Numbered from the stretch's first letter, positions 50,008 to 58,893 are shown. The stretch is 64,000 nucleotides of DNA from Mesorhizobium erdmanii USDA 3471 (GCF_000472705.1 NZ_KI421453.1:186001-250000); one strand, 5' to 3'. A program made the numbers and translations. Notes: generated from the sequence alone by a model not told the origin.

Positions 50008-51105
50008 TCAGCGCACGATCCTGACGCACATCGGCGTGCCGATCTCGATGGCGCGTCCGGTGTCGGTCAGCATGCCGGTCCCGGCATCGCGAGCGAAGAT
50101 CGAGATGCGGTCGGCATTCTGGTTGGCGGAGAACAGGTGGCCGCCTGACGGCGTCAGCGCCAGATTGCGCGGCGTAGCGCCGCCGCAGGGGACATAACCG
50201 ACAAGACCGAGCGTACCGGTCTGCTGGTCGACGGCCATGATGACGACGCTGTCATGGCCACGGTTGGAGCCGTAGATGAAGCGGCCATCCGGCGAGATCT
50301 GGATATCGGCGCAATGATTGCTGTCGCGCGCCTCGGCCGGAACCGCTGGCTTGGCGTCGATGACCGAGAGTTTTCCCGTGGCCTCGTCCAGCACCGTCGA
50401 AACCACGGTCGAATCCAGCTCGTTCATCACAAAGACGAAGCGTCCGTTCGGATGCAGTGCGAGATGGCGCGGACCGGCGCCTGACGGCAAAGCGGAATCG
50501 GCAAGCTTGGTCAGATTTCCATCCTGCTCGATCCGGTATGACACCAGGCGGTCAGTGCCGAGATCGGCGACGATGGCCGCTCCACCGGCAATGGTTTCGG
50601 TGACGCTGTGCGCATGCGAGCGTTCCTGCCGCGCCGCATTCGGGCCGGTGCCCTTGTGCGACACGCTGGCCAGCGGTGGCGATAGTGCGCCATCCCTGTC
50701 GAAGCCATACACGGCCACGGCGCGATCCGGACCGCCCTCGCCCATGCCGTAATTGGCGACCAGCAGTTTCGTGCCGTCGCGGGTGATGGTGTTGTGCGCG
50801 GTGATGCTGCCGAGCGATGGCTGCTTGTTCAGATAGGTGAGCGTGGCTGAGCCACGATCGAAGCGGTAGGCGGAGATGGTGCCCTCGCGCCAGGCAAATA
50901 CTTCCGAATTGGCATAGATCCGCGAGCCGTCCGGCGTCACCGACAGGAAGGTCGGATTGTCGACGTCGCTGGTCTCGGCCAGTTTCCGGATTTCCAGAGT
51001 TGCCTCGTCGAAGCTGTAGACGCCGAGGCCGACACCGCGCGCGCCCTGAAAGTAGGGCGCTTCCCGGTTCAGGCTGCCGACAAACACCAGACATGCACCG
51101 CTCAT
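50008..51105 (-). CDS. beta-propeller lactonase (6-phosphogluconolactonase, YbhE/Pgl family)
   Basis: This 365-residue seven-bladed propeller shows repeating blade strands (TFLSVTPDGSRIYANSEV, RHLALHPNGRFVFVMNELDS, DIQISPDGRFIYGSNRGHDS, RNLALTPSGGHLFSANQNAD). The family residues AHSVT and SNRGHDS are present. Family members hydrolyse 6-phosphogluconolactone or other aldonolactones. It could serve the lactone produced by the aldose dehydrogenase at 16289 or one from the downstream transporter's sugar; neither link is proven. It is divergent from the MaoC/CoA-transferase operon and has GGAGG 6 nt before the ATG at 51105. Confidence 0.8.
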   Translation of the reverse strand: MSGACLVFVGSLNREAPYFQGARGVGLGVYSFDEATLEIRKLAETSDVDNPTFLSVTPDGSRIYANSEVFAWREGTISAYRFDRGSATLTYLNKQPSLGSITAHNTITRDGTKLLVANYGMGEGGPDRAVAVYGFDRDGALSPPLASVSHKGTGPNAARQERSHAHSVTETIAGGAAIVADLGTDRLVSYRIEQDGNLTKLADSALPSGAGPRHLALHPNGRFVFVMNELDSTVVSTVLDEATGKLSVIDAKPAVPAEARDSNHCADIQISPDGRFIYGSNRGHDSVVIMAVDQQTGTLGLVGYVPCGGATPRNLALTPSGGHLFSANQNADRISIFARDAGTGMLTDTGRAIEIGTPMCVRIVR

Positions 51106-51191
51106 GATTTCCTCCCCTGCCCGCCGGCGCTTTGGCACCGTGGGAACAACCAAAATTTCGCCTGTCCTCGCTTGCAACGCAACCCCATATG

Positions 51192-51208
51192 TGAAAATAC
51201 TATTTACA
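51192..51208. promoter_or_regulatory. AT-rich imperfect palindrome between divergent operons
   Basis: TGAAAAT-ACT-ATTTACA is an inverted repeat with six of seven pairs in an otherwise GC-rich genome. It lies in the 200-bp gap between the lactonase gene (leftward) and the MaoC operon (rightward). It is a candidate operator, possibly for the IclR regulator at 59800 or one outside the window. No other signal was seen in the gap. Confidence 0.4.
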
Positions 51209-51305
51209 AAAGAAGATTGACAGGAGGAGACGTCTTGCTTTCATACGCCTCGACGCGCGTTGAGATGGCTGCGCTGTGCCTCCTCCAGGACCGGCGGAGC
51301 CAGCC

Positions 51306-51857
51306 ATGAACGACTTCGCGCCCACTGTCGGCGTTGCCTCGACGCACCCCAGGAACATGCCCGAAGATCATGCCGCGCTGCCGGTGTGGAACGCCGAGAA
51401 CTGGTTCTACGAGGACTGGCCGGTCGGCCAGAAAATCCGCTCGTTGCGGCGCACGATGGCTGAAGGCGACAGCCACCTTTTCAACACGCTGGTGCTCGAC
51501 ATCCACCCCTATGTGCAGGACCAGATGTTTGCCGAAAGCGAGGGCATTTTCGGCAAGCGGCTGATCGCCGGCGCGTTCGTCTTCTCGGCCGGGCTGGGGC
51601 TGGTCGCCACCAACTGCGTCAACGCATTTTCCTATGGCTACGACAAGCTTCGTTTCATAAAGCCTGTCTTCATTGGTGACACGATTTATTCGATCCGCTC
51701 CAACCTCGACAAAAAGCCCCGCTACAAGGAGATGGGGCTGATCCGCGCCAGCTACGAGGTGTTCAAGGGCGAAGGCGAGCTCGTTTTGTATTGCGAACAT
51801 CTGCAGACGGTGAAGTACCGCAACCCGGCCGATTTCGCCGGCAAGACGGAGAAATAG
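51306..51857 (+). CDS. MaoC-like hot-dog protein
   Basis: This 183-residue protein of the MaoC/hydratase hot-dog fold has NWFYEDWPVGQKIRSLRRTM, FGKRLIAGAFVFSAGLGLV and FIKPVFIGDTIYSIRSNLD, all typical strands and the long hot-dog helix. In the canonical hydratase-2 motif D-x-N-P-x-H-x-D the corresponding stretch here reads LDIHPYVQDQMFAES, so the Asn is His and the catalytic His appears to be Val. It may therefore act as a different dehydratase/thioesterase or be non-catalytic. It is 2 bp upstream of a CoA-transferase gene, consistent with an acyl-CoA pathway. Confidence 0.75.
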   Translation: MNDFAPTVGVASTHPRNMPEDHAALPVWNAENWFYEDWPVGQKIRSLRRTMAEGDSHLFNTLVLDIHPYVQDQMFAESEGIFGKRLIAGAFVFSAGLGLVATNCVNAFSYGYDKLRFIKPVFIGDTIYSIRSNLDKKPRYKEMGLIRASYEVFKGEGELVLYCEHLQTVKYRNPADFAGKTEK

Positions 51858-51859
51858 AA

Positions 51860-53020
51860 ATGCCGGCTCAGGCCGAATTGCCGCTTGCCGGCCTCGTCGT
51901 CGTCGACATGAGCCAGTTCCTGTCCGGGCCGTACTGCTCGCTCCGGCTGCTCGATCTCGGCGCCCGCGTCATCAAGATCGAGCGTCCGGACGGCGGCGAC
52001 CTGTCGCGCCGGCTCTATCTCAGCGACACCGAGATCGGCGGCGATTCCACCATTTTCCATGCCATCAACCGGGCCAAGGAAAGTCTTGCCATCGACCTCA
52101 AGAACGAGGCCGATCTCGAGGCGTTGCGCGGCCTGCTGGCCAAGGCCGATGTGCTGATCCAGAATTTTCGGCCAGGTGTCATCGAACGGCTCGGCCTCGA
52201 CTATGAGGCCGTGCGCAAGATCAACCCGCGTTTGGTCTATGCCTCGATCAGCGGCTATGGCGAGGAAGGTCCCTGGGTCAAGCGGCCCGGCCAGGACCTG
52301 CTGGCGCAGTCGCGCTCGGGTGTCATGTGGCTGAATGGCGACGAGGACCAGGGACCGGTACCGTTCGGCCTCGCCATCGGCGACATGCTGGCGGGCGCTG
52401 CCTGCGCGCAAGGCATTCTGGCCGCCCTGGTGCGGCGCGGCATCACCGGCCAGGGCAGCCATATCGAAACCAGCCTGCTGGAAGCGCTTGTCGACTTCCA
52501 GTTCGAGGTGCTGACGACGCATCTCAATGATGGCCGCCGCTTGCCCAAGCGTTCCAATTTCCGCAGCGCGCATGCCTATCTCTCGGCGCCTTACGGCGTC
52601 TATCCGGCCAAGGACGGCTACCTGGCCATCGCCATGACGCCGATCCCGAAACTCGCCGATCTGCTATCACTCAACGAGTTGGCGCCCTATCGCGACAAAC
52701 CGGCATCGTGGTTCACCGCGCGCGACGACATCAAGGCGATCATCGCGCAGCGGATCGCGACGAAGACGATCGACGAATGGCTGGCCATTCTGGAACCAGC
52801 CGACATCTGGTGCGCCAAGGTGCTGACCTGGCCGGAAATGCTGGCGAGCGAAGGTTTCCAGTCGCTCGACATGCTGCAGACAGTGACGCGCGAGGATGAT
52901 GTCTCAATCCTCACCACCAGTTCGCCTCTCAGGGTCGATGGCATCAGAGCCAAGGTCGATCGGGCGGCACCGCGCATCGGCGAGCACAGCGATGCGATCC
53001 GCGCGGAGTTCGGCCTGTGA
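51860..53020 (+). CDS. CaiB/BaiF family CoA-transferase (class III)
   Basis: This 386-residue class III CoA-transferase has an N-terminal Rossmann-like start GLVVVDMSQFLSGPYCSLRLLDLGA (in part), IKIERPDGGD and DVLIQNFRPGVIERLGLD. The nucleophilic Asp is probably in KRPGQDLLAQSRSG. It transfers CoA between carboxylic acids, activating the imported substrate. It lies between MaoC-like and solute-binding-like genes, with a GTGA overlap downstream. Confidence 0.88.
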   Translation: MPAQAELPLAGLVVVDMSQFLSGPYCSLRLLDLGARVIKIERPDGGDLSRRLYLSDTEIGGDSTIFHAINRAKESLAIDLKNEADLEALRGLLAKADVLIQNFRPGVIERLGLDYEAVRKINPRLVYASISGYGEEGPWVKRPGQDLLAQSRSGVMWLNGDEDQGPVPFGLAIGDMLAGAACAQGILAALVRRGITGQGSHIETSLLEALVDFQFEVLTTHLNDGRRLPKRSNFRSAHAYLSAPYGVYPAKDGYLAIAMTPIPKLADLLSLNELAPYRDKPASWFTARDDIKAIIAQRIATKTIDEWLAILEPADIWCAKVLTWPEMLASEGFQSLDMLQTVTREDDVSILTTSSPLRVDGIRAKVDRAAPRIGEHSDAIRAEFGL

Positions 53021-54180
53021 CCACGCTCAAGGGTATGACCTGGAGCCATCCGCGCGGCTACGATCCGATGGTCGCGTGCTCGGCTCTGTGGCAGCAAAAG
53101 ACCGGCGTTGGCATCGAATGGGACAAGCGCTCGCTGCAGGATTTCGAATCCTTTCCGGTCGAGGAACTGGCGCGCGCCTATGATCTGATCGTCATCGACC
53201 ATCCCCATGTCGGCCAGATCACCGCGGAAAGCTGTCTTGCGCCGCTGGATGTTGCCGGCCGCGAAGCGGAGCGCACTGCGCTCGCCTCGGGCAGTGTCGG
53301 CCAATCCTATCCGAGCTATGCTTGGCAAGAGCGGCAATGGGCGTTTCCGATCGATGCGGCGGCCCAGGTCCAGGCCTGGCGGCCGGATGCGCTCGATGCG
53401 CCGCCGGCGCACTGGAGCGAGGTGCTCGATCTCGCCCGGCAAGGCCGCGTGCTCTTGCCGTTGCGGCCGCCGCACGTGCTGATGGTGTTCTACACGCTTG
53501 CCGGCAATCTCGGTCATCCGTGCGCGACCGATCCGTCCACCGATCTGATCGATGTCCAGGCCGGCAGCGAAGTCTTCGAGGCGATGCGCGAGATTGCCGC
53601 GCTGGTCGAACCGGGCTGCTTCGAGATGGATCCGATCGCCGTTTCGGAACGCATGGCGCTGGCCGGTTCGCGGATCGTGTGCGCACCGTTGATCTACGGT
53701 TATGTCTCTTACGCGATTGCCGGGTTCCGCGCGAACCGGCTGGCCTTCACCGACATCCCGGTCATTGGGTCCAGCGGCCCGATCGGCTCGGCGCTCGGCG
53801 GTACCGGCATCGCCGTCTCGGCTTTTTCCAGGGGCATGGATGCCGCGATCGACTTTGCCTACTGGGTCGCGAGCGGCGACGTCCAGCGCGGTCCCTATGC
53901 CGCCGCCGGCGGACAGCCGGGTCACGCCGCCGGCTGGGAGGACCAGACCGTCAATGCCGCGACTGGCAACTTCTACAGGAACACCCTCGCGACGCTGGAG
54001 GGCGCATGGGTGCGGCCACGCCATGATGGCTACATGGCGTTCCAGCAGGCAGCGTCCGACCGCATCCTTTCAGGCATGACCTCAGGGCACCAAGCCGGTC
54101 AGGTCGTTGCCGATCTCAATCGCCTGTTCCGGGAGAGTTCTCCCGTGCAGGTGTCCGGCGCTGCCGGTGGAGGAGCCTGA
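53017..54180 (+). CDS. solute-binding-protein-like protein lacking a signal peptide
   Basis: This 387-residue protein has the look of a family 1 (type II) extracellular solute-binding domain: GMTWSHPRGYDPMVACSALW, YDLIVIDHPHVGQI, QWAFPIDAAAQVQAWRPDAL, ASAFSRGMDAAIDFAYWVAS. The GTG start overlaps the CoA-transferase stop (GTGA) and translation begins straight at the first strand, so no export signal or lipobox is present. The product should be cytoplasmic. It sits directly before a normal, signal-bearing binding protein of a different (ribose-type) class. Similar arrangements next to CoA-transferases exist in related genomes as far as I recall. A role as cytosolic ligand sensor, chaperone or enzyme is open. 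Confidence 0.7.
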   Translation: MTTLKGMTWSHPRGYDPMVACSALWQQKTGVGIEWDKRSLQDFESFPVEELARAYDLIVIDHPHVGQITAESCLAPLDVAGREAERTALASGSVGQSYPSYAWQERQWAFPIDAAAQVQAWRPDALDAPPAHWSEVLDLARQGRVLLPLRPPHVLMVFYTLAGNLGHPCATDPSTDLIDVQAGSEVFEAMREIAALVEPGCFEMDPIAVSERMALAGSRIVCAPLIYGYVSYAIAGFRANRLAFTDIPVIGSSGPIGSALGGTGIAVSAFSRGMDAAIDFAYWVASGDVQRGPYAAAGGQPGHAAGWEDQTVNAATGNFYRNTLATLEGAWVRPRHDGYMAFQQAASDRILSGMTSGHQAGQVVADLNRLFRESSPVQVSGAAGGGA

Positions 54181-54205
54181 ACCAAACCGAACGGAGGAGA
54201 ACAAG

Positions 54206-55393
54206 ATGACAAGAATGTTAGGCGGCATGCTCGCCGCAACCGCACTCGCCTCGCTTGCGACGACCGCCTTTGCCCAGGACGTGCAAGGCGTCATCGGCGG
54301 GCTGCCAACAGAGCTCAAGGCGCAGTATGACGGCGCGCCGCAGAAGGTGCTGCCCTCGGCCTGGGACAATTTCACGCCGCCGCCGAAGCCATGGAAGTGG
54401 TGCCACTCGGAATCCTACCAGGGTAATCCATGGCGGGTCACCGTCACCAAGGAGTTGAAGCGCCTGGTCGACGGGCTGATCGCCGACGGCACGGTGTCGA
54501 GTTTCGAAGTGTCCGATTCCAACAACGATGCCAGCCAGCAGATCAACCAGATCCGCGCCTTCATCGACAAGAAGTGCTCGATCATCACCTCGATCCCGGG
54601 CTCGGCGACAGCACTCGATGACGCGATCGATGCCGCCGCCAAGGCCGGCATCCCGTTCATTACCGCCGCCGGCTCCGTGACCAGCCCGAACGCGGTCAAC
54701 GTCGATTCCAACTATGCGCGCTGGGGCTATGACATGATGACGGCGATCGGCAAGGCTCAGCCCGACGGCGCCAGTATCCTGCTCGTCGAAGGCATTGCCG
54801 GCCACCCGATCGTGGTGCAGGAGCGCCAGGGCGCGGACAAGGCGTTAGCCGAAAATCCGAAGCTGAAGATTTCGCGCAACGTCAACGGCAACTGGACCGC
54901 CAATGTCACCAAGACGGTGGTGCTGCAAGCGATCGCCACCAATCCGGCGCCGATCGATGCGGTGTGGACGACCGGCAGCGAAAGCCGCGTCGTCGCCGAG
55001 GCTTTCGCCGAAGCCGGCCGGCCGGCGCCGCTGATCACCGGCTCGATCACCGGCGATGCGCTGGGCTACTGGAAGGCCAATCCCGACAAATACCGCTTCG
55101 AAGGCCATGCGGTGCTGCCGCACTGGACGGCCGAGACGCTGTTTCGCGTCGGCGAACGCATGCTCGACGGCCAGAAGCCTAAGCTGAATACGCTGCTGAT
55201 CCCGATCCCGCCGGTGCACAGCGCCGATCTCGGCCAATGGTACAAGGAATGCATGACGACCGATGCCGTCTCGATCTTCCCGATCCCACCCAAGGATCCG
55301 ATGCCGGAGGAGTGGCTCGACGCCTATTTCTCCAATCCGGCGCCGACCAAGGGCTGGGACTATTCGAAAGTGCCAGATGCCTGTGCAAAGTAA
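54206..55393 (+). CDS. ABC transporter solute-binding protein, ribose (RbsB) type
   Basis: This 395-residue periplasmic type I binding protein has signal MTRMLGGMLAATALASLATT with cleavage after AFA. The body has two-lobed Peripla_BP_4 features (DSNNDASQQINQIRAFIDKK, GIPFITAAGSV, AVWTTGSESRVVAEAFAEAG). At about 370 mature residues it is longer than RbsB (about 270), with an N-terminal insert rich in Pro and Trp (PPPKPWKWCHSESYQGNPW) and a long C-terminal tail. A strong GGAGGA precedes the ATG. The ligand is unknown; CoA-linked enzymes in the operon argue for an acid or acid sugar. Confidence 0.85.
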   Translation: MTRMLGGMLAATALASLATTAFAQDVQGVIGGLPTELKAQYDGAPQKVLPSAWDNFTPPPKPWKWCHSESYQGNPWRVTVTKELKRLVDGLIADGTVSSFEVSDSNNDASQQINQIRAFIDKKCSIITSIPGSATALDDAIDAAAKAGIPFITAAGSVTSPNAVNVDSNYARWGYDMMTAIGKAQPDGASILLVEGIAGHPIVVQERQGADKALAENPKLKISRNVNGNWTANVTKTVVLQAIATNPAPIDAVWTTGSESRVVAEAFAEAGRPAPLITGSITGDALGYWKANPDKYRFEGHAVLPHWTAETLFRVGERMLDGQKPKLNTLLIPIPPVHSADLGQWYKECMTTDAVSIFPIPPKDPMPEEWLDAYFSNPAPTKGWDYSKVPDACAK

Positions 55394-55427
55394 CCCCTGC
55401 GCGAAGTGATCCCCGCGACAGCCTCAA

Positions 55428-55457
55428 CAAGCTGGCTCCTTTCACGGAGCCGGCTTG
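55428..55457 (+). other. 12-bp hairpin after the binding-protein gene
   Basis: CAAGCTGGCTCC (55428-55439) pairs with GGAGCCGGCTTG (55446-55457) around loop TTTCAC, with a single G-U pair. It lies between the binding-protein stop (55393) and the first ATPase ATG (55476), with no T-run; a likely RNA-stability or attenuation element. Confidence 0.65.
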
Positions 55458-55475
55458 CCAGCCTTGAAACACGGC

Positions 55476-56213
55476 ATGCTTGAAATCAAAACCATATCCA
55501 AACGCTATGGCGAGACGGTCGCGCTCGCGGATGCCTCGATCGCGTTCCGGGCGGGGACCATCCATACCATTTTGGGGGAAAACGGTTCGGGCAAGAGCAC
55601 GATGGTCAAGCTGTTGTCCGGCATCGTCCAGCCGGACAGCGGCGCGATCCTGCTGCAAGGCAAGCCCTTCTCAGGCGCCAGCCCCTCGGCCTTCCAGGAG
55701 CAAGGCTTTGCCACTGTGTTCCAGGAGGTGCTGATCGCGCCGGACCGCAGCGTGACCGATAACATCCTGCTCGGCCTCGACGGGCTGGTCCGACGCATCG
55801 TTCCCCGCAACGAGCGTCGTGACAGGGCTGCGGCCGCCTTGAAGCGCTTCGCCGTCACCGACGTCCCCCTCGACATGCCCGCTGGCCTGCTGCCGCTTGC
55901 CGCGCAGCAACTGGTCGTTCTCGCCCGCGCGATCGTGCGTAACCCAAAAATCCTGATTCTCGACGAGGTCACAGCGGCGCTCGACTTCGCCGACCGCGAA
56001 TCCGTCTTTTCGCTGATGCGCGCGCTGGCAGGCGAAGGCTGCCTGATCCTGTTCATCACCCACCGCATGGACGAGGTAATGTCGCTGTCGGATCGCATCT
56101 CGATCCTGCGCGGCGGCAGCGTGGTGCGGACCGAAGAGCGCGGCGCGTCCACGCCAGCGGAATTGCTCAGGGCGATGGCGCCGCGGACGGCGGCGGAGCT
56201 GGCGCATGGCTGA
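55476..56213 (+). CDS. ABC transporter ATPase, first half of an RbsA-type pair (split)
   Basis: This 245-residue ATPase corresponds to the N-terminal nucleotide-binding domain of RbsA/MglA. Walker A GENGSGKST is intact near residue 34, the Q-loop is ATVFQEVLIAPDRSVTDNI and Walker B is ILILDEVTAALD with the following switch His in FITHRMDEV. The ABC signature is degenerate (LPLAAQQLVVLARAI). RbsA-type ATPases are normally a single protein of about 500 residues; here the second half is a separate gene overlapping by eight bases (ATGGCTGA). I chose the ATG at 55476 over a TTG at 55455. Confidence 0.83.
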   Translation: MLEIKTISKRYGETVALADASIAFRAGTIHTILGENGSGKSTMVKLLSGIVQPDSGAILLQGKPFSGASPSAFQEQGFATVFQEVLIAPDRSVTDNILLGLDGLVRRIVPRNERRDRAAAALKRFAVTDVPLDMPAGLLPLAAQQLVVLARAIVRNPKILILDEVTAALDFADRESVFSLMRALAGEGCLILFITHRMDEVMSLSDRISILRGGSVVRTEERGASTPAELLRAMAPRTAAELAHG

Positions 56214-56955
56214 TCACACGGCTGCTGGCCTCGCCGTCCGCGATCTGGTCATCGCGCCTTCCGCAAGCGCAATAACGCAAGAGGTCGCTCCCGGTGAGAT
56301 CGTCGGACTTGCCGGCCTCGATGGCCATGGCCAGGAACTGTTCCTCAAGATGCTCGCAGGTCTGGAGCAGCCGCTTAGCGGCTCGATCGAACTCGGCGTG
56401 TCCGGCACATTTCGTAAGATCACCGGGCTCCGCAAAGCGGTCGCCAGCGGCATCGCCTACCTGCCGCGCGACAGACGCGCCAACGGCATTTTTCCCACGC
56501 AATCGGTGCTCGACAATTTTGCCGTTTCGACCTTGTCGCGTGACGCGCGTCTCGGCCTGATCAGTCCGGCGGCGCGCAAGGCGCGCTACAACATCTACCG
56601 TGAGAAACTGTCGATCGTGGCGCCACGGCCCGATGCGCCGATCACCACACTGTCGGGCGGCAACCAGCAGAAGGTGCTTTTGGCCCGGGCGTTGGCGCTC
56701 GACCCCGCCATCCTGCTCCTCAACGACCCGACGCGCGGCGTCGACGTGGCGACGCGGCATGTTCTCTACGAGGTCTTTCGCGGGCTGGCTGCCGACGGCA
56801 TGGGGCTGGTCATCCTGTCCAGCGAGATCGCGGAGATTCTGCTGCTGTGCCAGCGCGTGCTGGTGTTTCGCGAAAACGAGGTCGCGGCGGAAATCTCCGG
56901 TGAGGCGATGACCACCGAGAGCGTTATCTCCGCCATGTTCGGACGCGCGGCATGA
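56206..56955 (+). CDS. ABC transporter ATPase, second half of an RbsA-type pair (split)
   Basis: This 249-residue ATPase corresponds to the C-terminal domain of RbsA. As in that domain, Walker A is degenerate (GLAGLDGHGQELF) while the signature is canonical (LSGGNQQKVLLARAL) and the RxxxGIFP-type block RDRRANGIFPTQSVLDNF is present. Walker B reads ILLLNDPTRGVD, with Asn-Asp where most RbsA proteins have Asp-Glu, so the catalytic carboxylate is an Asp. It presumably heterodimerises with the preceding half, one site carrying Walker A and the other the signature. ATGA overlaps the permease gene. Confidence 0.83.
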   Translation: MADHTAAGLAVRDLVIAPSASAITQEVAPGEIVGLAGLDGHGQELFLKMLAGLEQPLSGSIELGVSGTFRKITGLRKAVASGIAYLPRDRRANGIFPTQSVLDNFAVSTLSRDARLGLISPAARKARYNIYREKLSIVAPRPDAPITTLSGGNQQKVLLARALALDPAILLLNDPTRGVDVATRHVLYEVFRGLAADGMGLVILSSEIAEILLLCQRVLVFRENEVAAEISGEAMTTESVISAMFGRAA

Positions 56956-57902
56956 GCCCTCTCGCACGCCTCTTGTCGCTTGGGCGCAGCGTCGGTTTCG
57001 CTGTCGTGCTGCTGGCCGTCCTGCTTGCGGTCAATCTCATCCTCAGTCCGGCGCGGTTCCAGCCGGGATCATGGGGTGCGCTGGTCGGACTGGCCGCGCC
57101 GCTGATCGGTGCGGCTATCGCCTCGACGCCGGTAATCCTGGCCGGGCGTGGCGGCATCGACATCTCGGTCGGGCCGCTGATGGGCTTCGTCAATGCCGTT
57201 GTGATCCAGATGCTTTTCCTCAAGGCCGGCATCTCCTCGCCGCTGCTGCTTGTCCCGGCGGCGCTGCTCATCGGTGCGCTGGTCGGCGCGGCGAACGGGT
57301 TCCTGGCGACAATCGTTCGCATCCAGCCGATCGTCGCCACGCTCGGCACCTATCTGATCCTCACCGGCGTCACGCTGACGATCCTGCCGGCGCCGATCGG
57401 CCCGGCGCCGGCCTGGCTCAAAACCCTGTCGGGCCCGCTGTCGATGCTGCCACTGGCCTTGATGTTCATTGCCTGGTGGCTGGTGCGCCGCACACCGTAC
57501 CACGACCAGTTGATGGCGGTCGGCAGCGACGACCGCGCCGCCTACACCGCCGGCGTCGATGTCACGCGCGTACGCTTCATCGCCTATGTGATGACTGGCA
57601 TCCTTGGCGGATGCGCCGGCCTGATGTTGACGGCGCTGATCGGTTCGGCCGATCCCAACATCGGACCGACCTACACGCTGATCGCCATCGCCGCCGTCGC
57701 CCTGGGAGGCGTCAGCCTGGCCGGAGGTCGTGGCGGCATCGCCGGCGCCGCGATCGGCGCGATCGACATCTTCCTGCTGCAGAGCGTGCTGACGACATTC
57801 AACGTCTCGACCTTCGTGCTGCAGATAGCCTATGGTGCCATACTGGTTCTGGCGGTGATGCTGACCGCGCTGCAGGAACGTCTTGCCATGAGGGGGCGCT
57901 GA
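56952..57902 (+). CDS. ABC transporter permease, RbsC type
   Basis: This 316-residue permease has about eight hydrophobic helices. The RbsC-type block ILAGRGGIDISVGPLMGFVN is near residue 60, GAANGFLATIVRIQPIVATLGT (written in part) near 115, and AVALGGVSLAGGRGGIAGAAIG near the end. It overlaps the ATPase stop and ends one base before the second permease ATG. Confidence 0.88.
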   Translation: MSPLARLLSLGRSVGFAVVLLAVLLAVNLILSPARFQPGSWGALVGLAAPLIGAAIASTPVILAGRGGIDISVGPLMGFVNAVVIQMLFLKAGISSPLLLVPAALLIGALVGAANGFLATIVRIQPIVATLGTYLILTGVTLTILPAPIGPAPAWLKTLSGPLSMLPLALMFIAWWLVRRTPYHDQLMAVGSDDRAAYTAGVDVTRVRFIAYVMTGILGGCAGLMLTALIGSADPNIGPTYTLIAIAAVALGGVSLAGGRGGIAGAAIGAIDIFLLQSVLTTFNVSTFVLQIAYGAILVLAVMLTALQERLAMRGR

Positions 57903-57903
57903 C

Positions 57904-58872
57904 ATGGCCGGCCGAAATCTGTTCGCGACAACCAATGCCCGGGTCGTCGGTGCCTTCTGCGTCGCGGCCCTTCTGCATCTTGCCGGCACAATGCTCATTC
58001 CGGGTTATTCCTCGCCTTTTGCCGTGCGCGCCATGCTGGTGCTCGCCTCGCTGCTCGCAGTTGCCTCGATCGGGCAGACGCTGGTCGTCATCATGGGCGG
58101 CATCGACCTCTCTATCCCCTTCGTCATCGGATTTGCCAATGTCGTGGCCGCGCAGCTCTATGGCGATGGCTGGAATTTTGTCCTGGTCTGCGGCCTCGTC
58201 GGCGTGCTGGCAGTTCTCATCGGCGGCCTGAATGGACTGATCGCGCGCAGCCTCGACATCCAGCCGCTCATCGTCACGCTCGGCATCGGCATGGTTGTGC
58301 AGGGGCTGGTGCTGCTGTGGACAGCCGGCTTCCCGTCTGGCTCGGCACCGCAAGCGGTTTCCAGCTTCGTGTCGATCGGCGGATCGGCGGGACCGCTGCC
58401 GGTGCCATGGCTGGTGCCGAGCCTGGTCGTGGTGGCGGCAATTGTCGTGCTGGTGCTGGAGCGGACGCCTTATGGCCGCCGGCTCTATGCGCTGGGCAGC
58501 AATCCGGGCGCCGCACCGCTGGCGCTGATCGACCCGGTTCGCATGTGGGTCATCACCTATGCGGCAAGCGCTTTCTTTGCCGCCGTCGCGGGCGTGCTGC
58601 TGCTCGGCTTCACAGGCTCGGCCTATGGCGATGTCGGCCAACCCTACCTGTTCCAGACCATTGCGGCCGTCGTCGTCGGCGGCGCCGCACTTGTCGGCGG
58701 ACGCGGCAGCTATCTCGGCACCATCGCCGGCGTGCTGGTGCTGACCGAAATCAACACGCTGCTGATCGGCCTCGGCTTCCAGCCGTCGGCGGTGCAGGCG
58801 GCACTGGGCCTCATCATCGTCCTGCTGGTGTCGCTTTACGGCCGTGAACGACACGTCTCGACGACGATCTGA
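57904..58872 (+). CDS. ABC transporter permease, RbsC type (second)
   Basis: This 322-residue permease is homologous to the preceding one: VVIMGGIDLSIPFVIGFANV, GGLNGLIARSLDIQPLIVTL, and AAVVVGGAALVGGRGSYLGT mark the family. Two different RbsC-type permeases suggest a heterodimeric channel, matching the split ATPase. It is the last gene of the rightward operon and converges on the amidohydrolase gene 21 bp away. Confidence 0.88.
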   Translation: MAGRNLFATTNARVVGAFCVAALLHLAGTMLIPGYSSPFAVRAMLVLASLLAVASIGQTLVVIMGGIDLSIPFVIGFANVVAAQLYGDGWNFVLVCGLVGVLAVLIGGLNGLIARSLDIQPLIVTLGIGMVVQGLVLLWTAGFPSGSAPQAVSSFVSIGGSAGPLPVPWLVPSLVVVAAIVVLVLERTPYGRRLYALGSNPGAAPLALIDPVRMWVITYAASAFFAAVAGVLLLGFTGSAYGDVGQPYLFQTIAAVVVGGAALVGGRGSYLGTIAGVLVLTEINTLLIGLGFQPSAVQAALGLIIVLLVSLYGRERHVSTTI

Positions 58873-58893
58873 CCAGACGTCGAGCGGGTTCAG

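Noticed and set aside
55476..56955. Sequencing frameshift in a single rbsA gene
   Set aside because: Each half has its own plausible start, and the overlap ATGGCTGA matches the coupling style of the other genes here. It is not fully excluded, so it is also listed as a finding.
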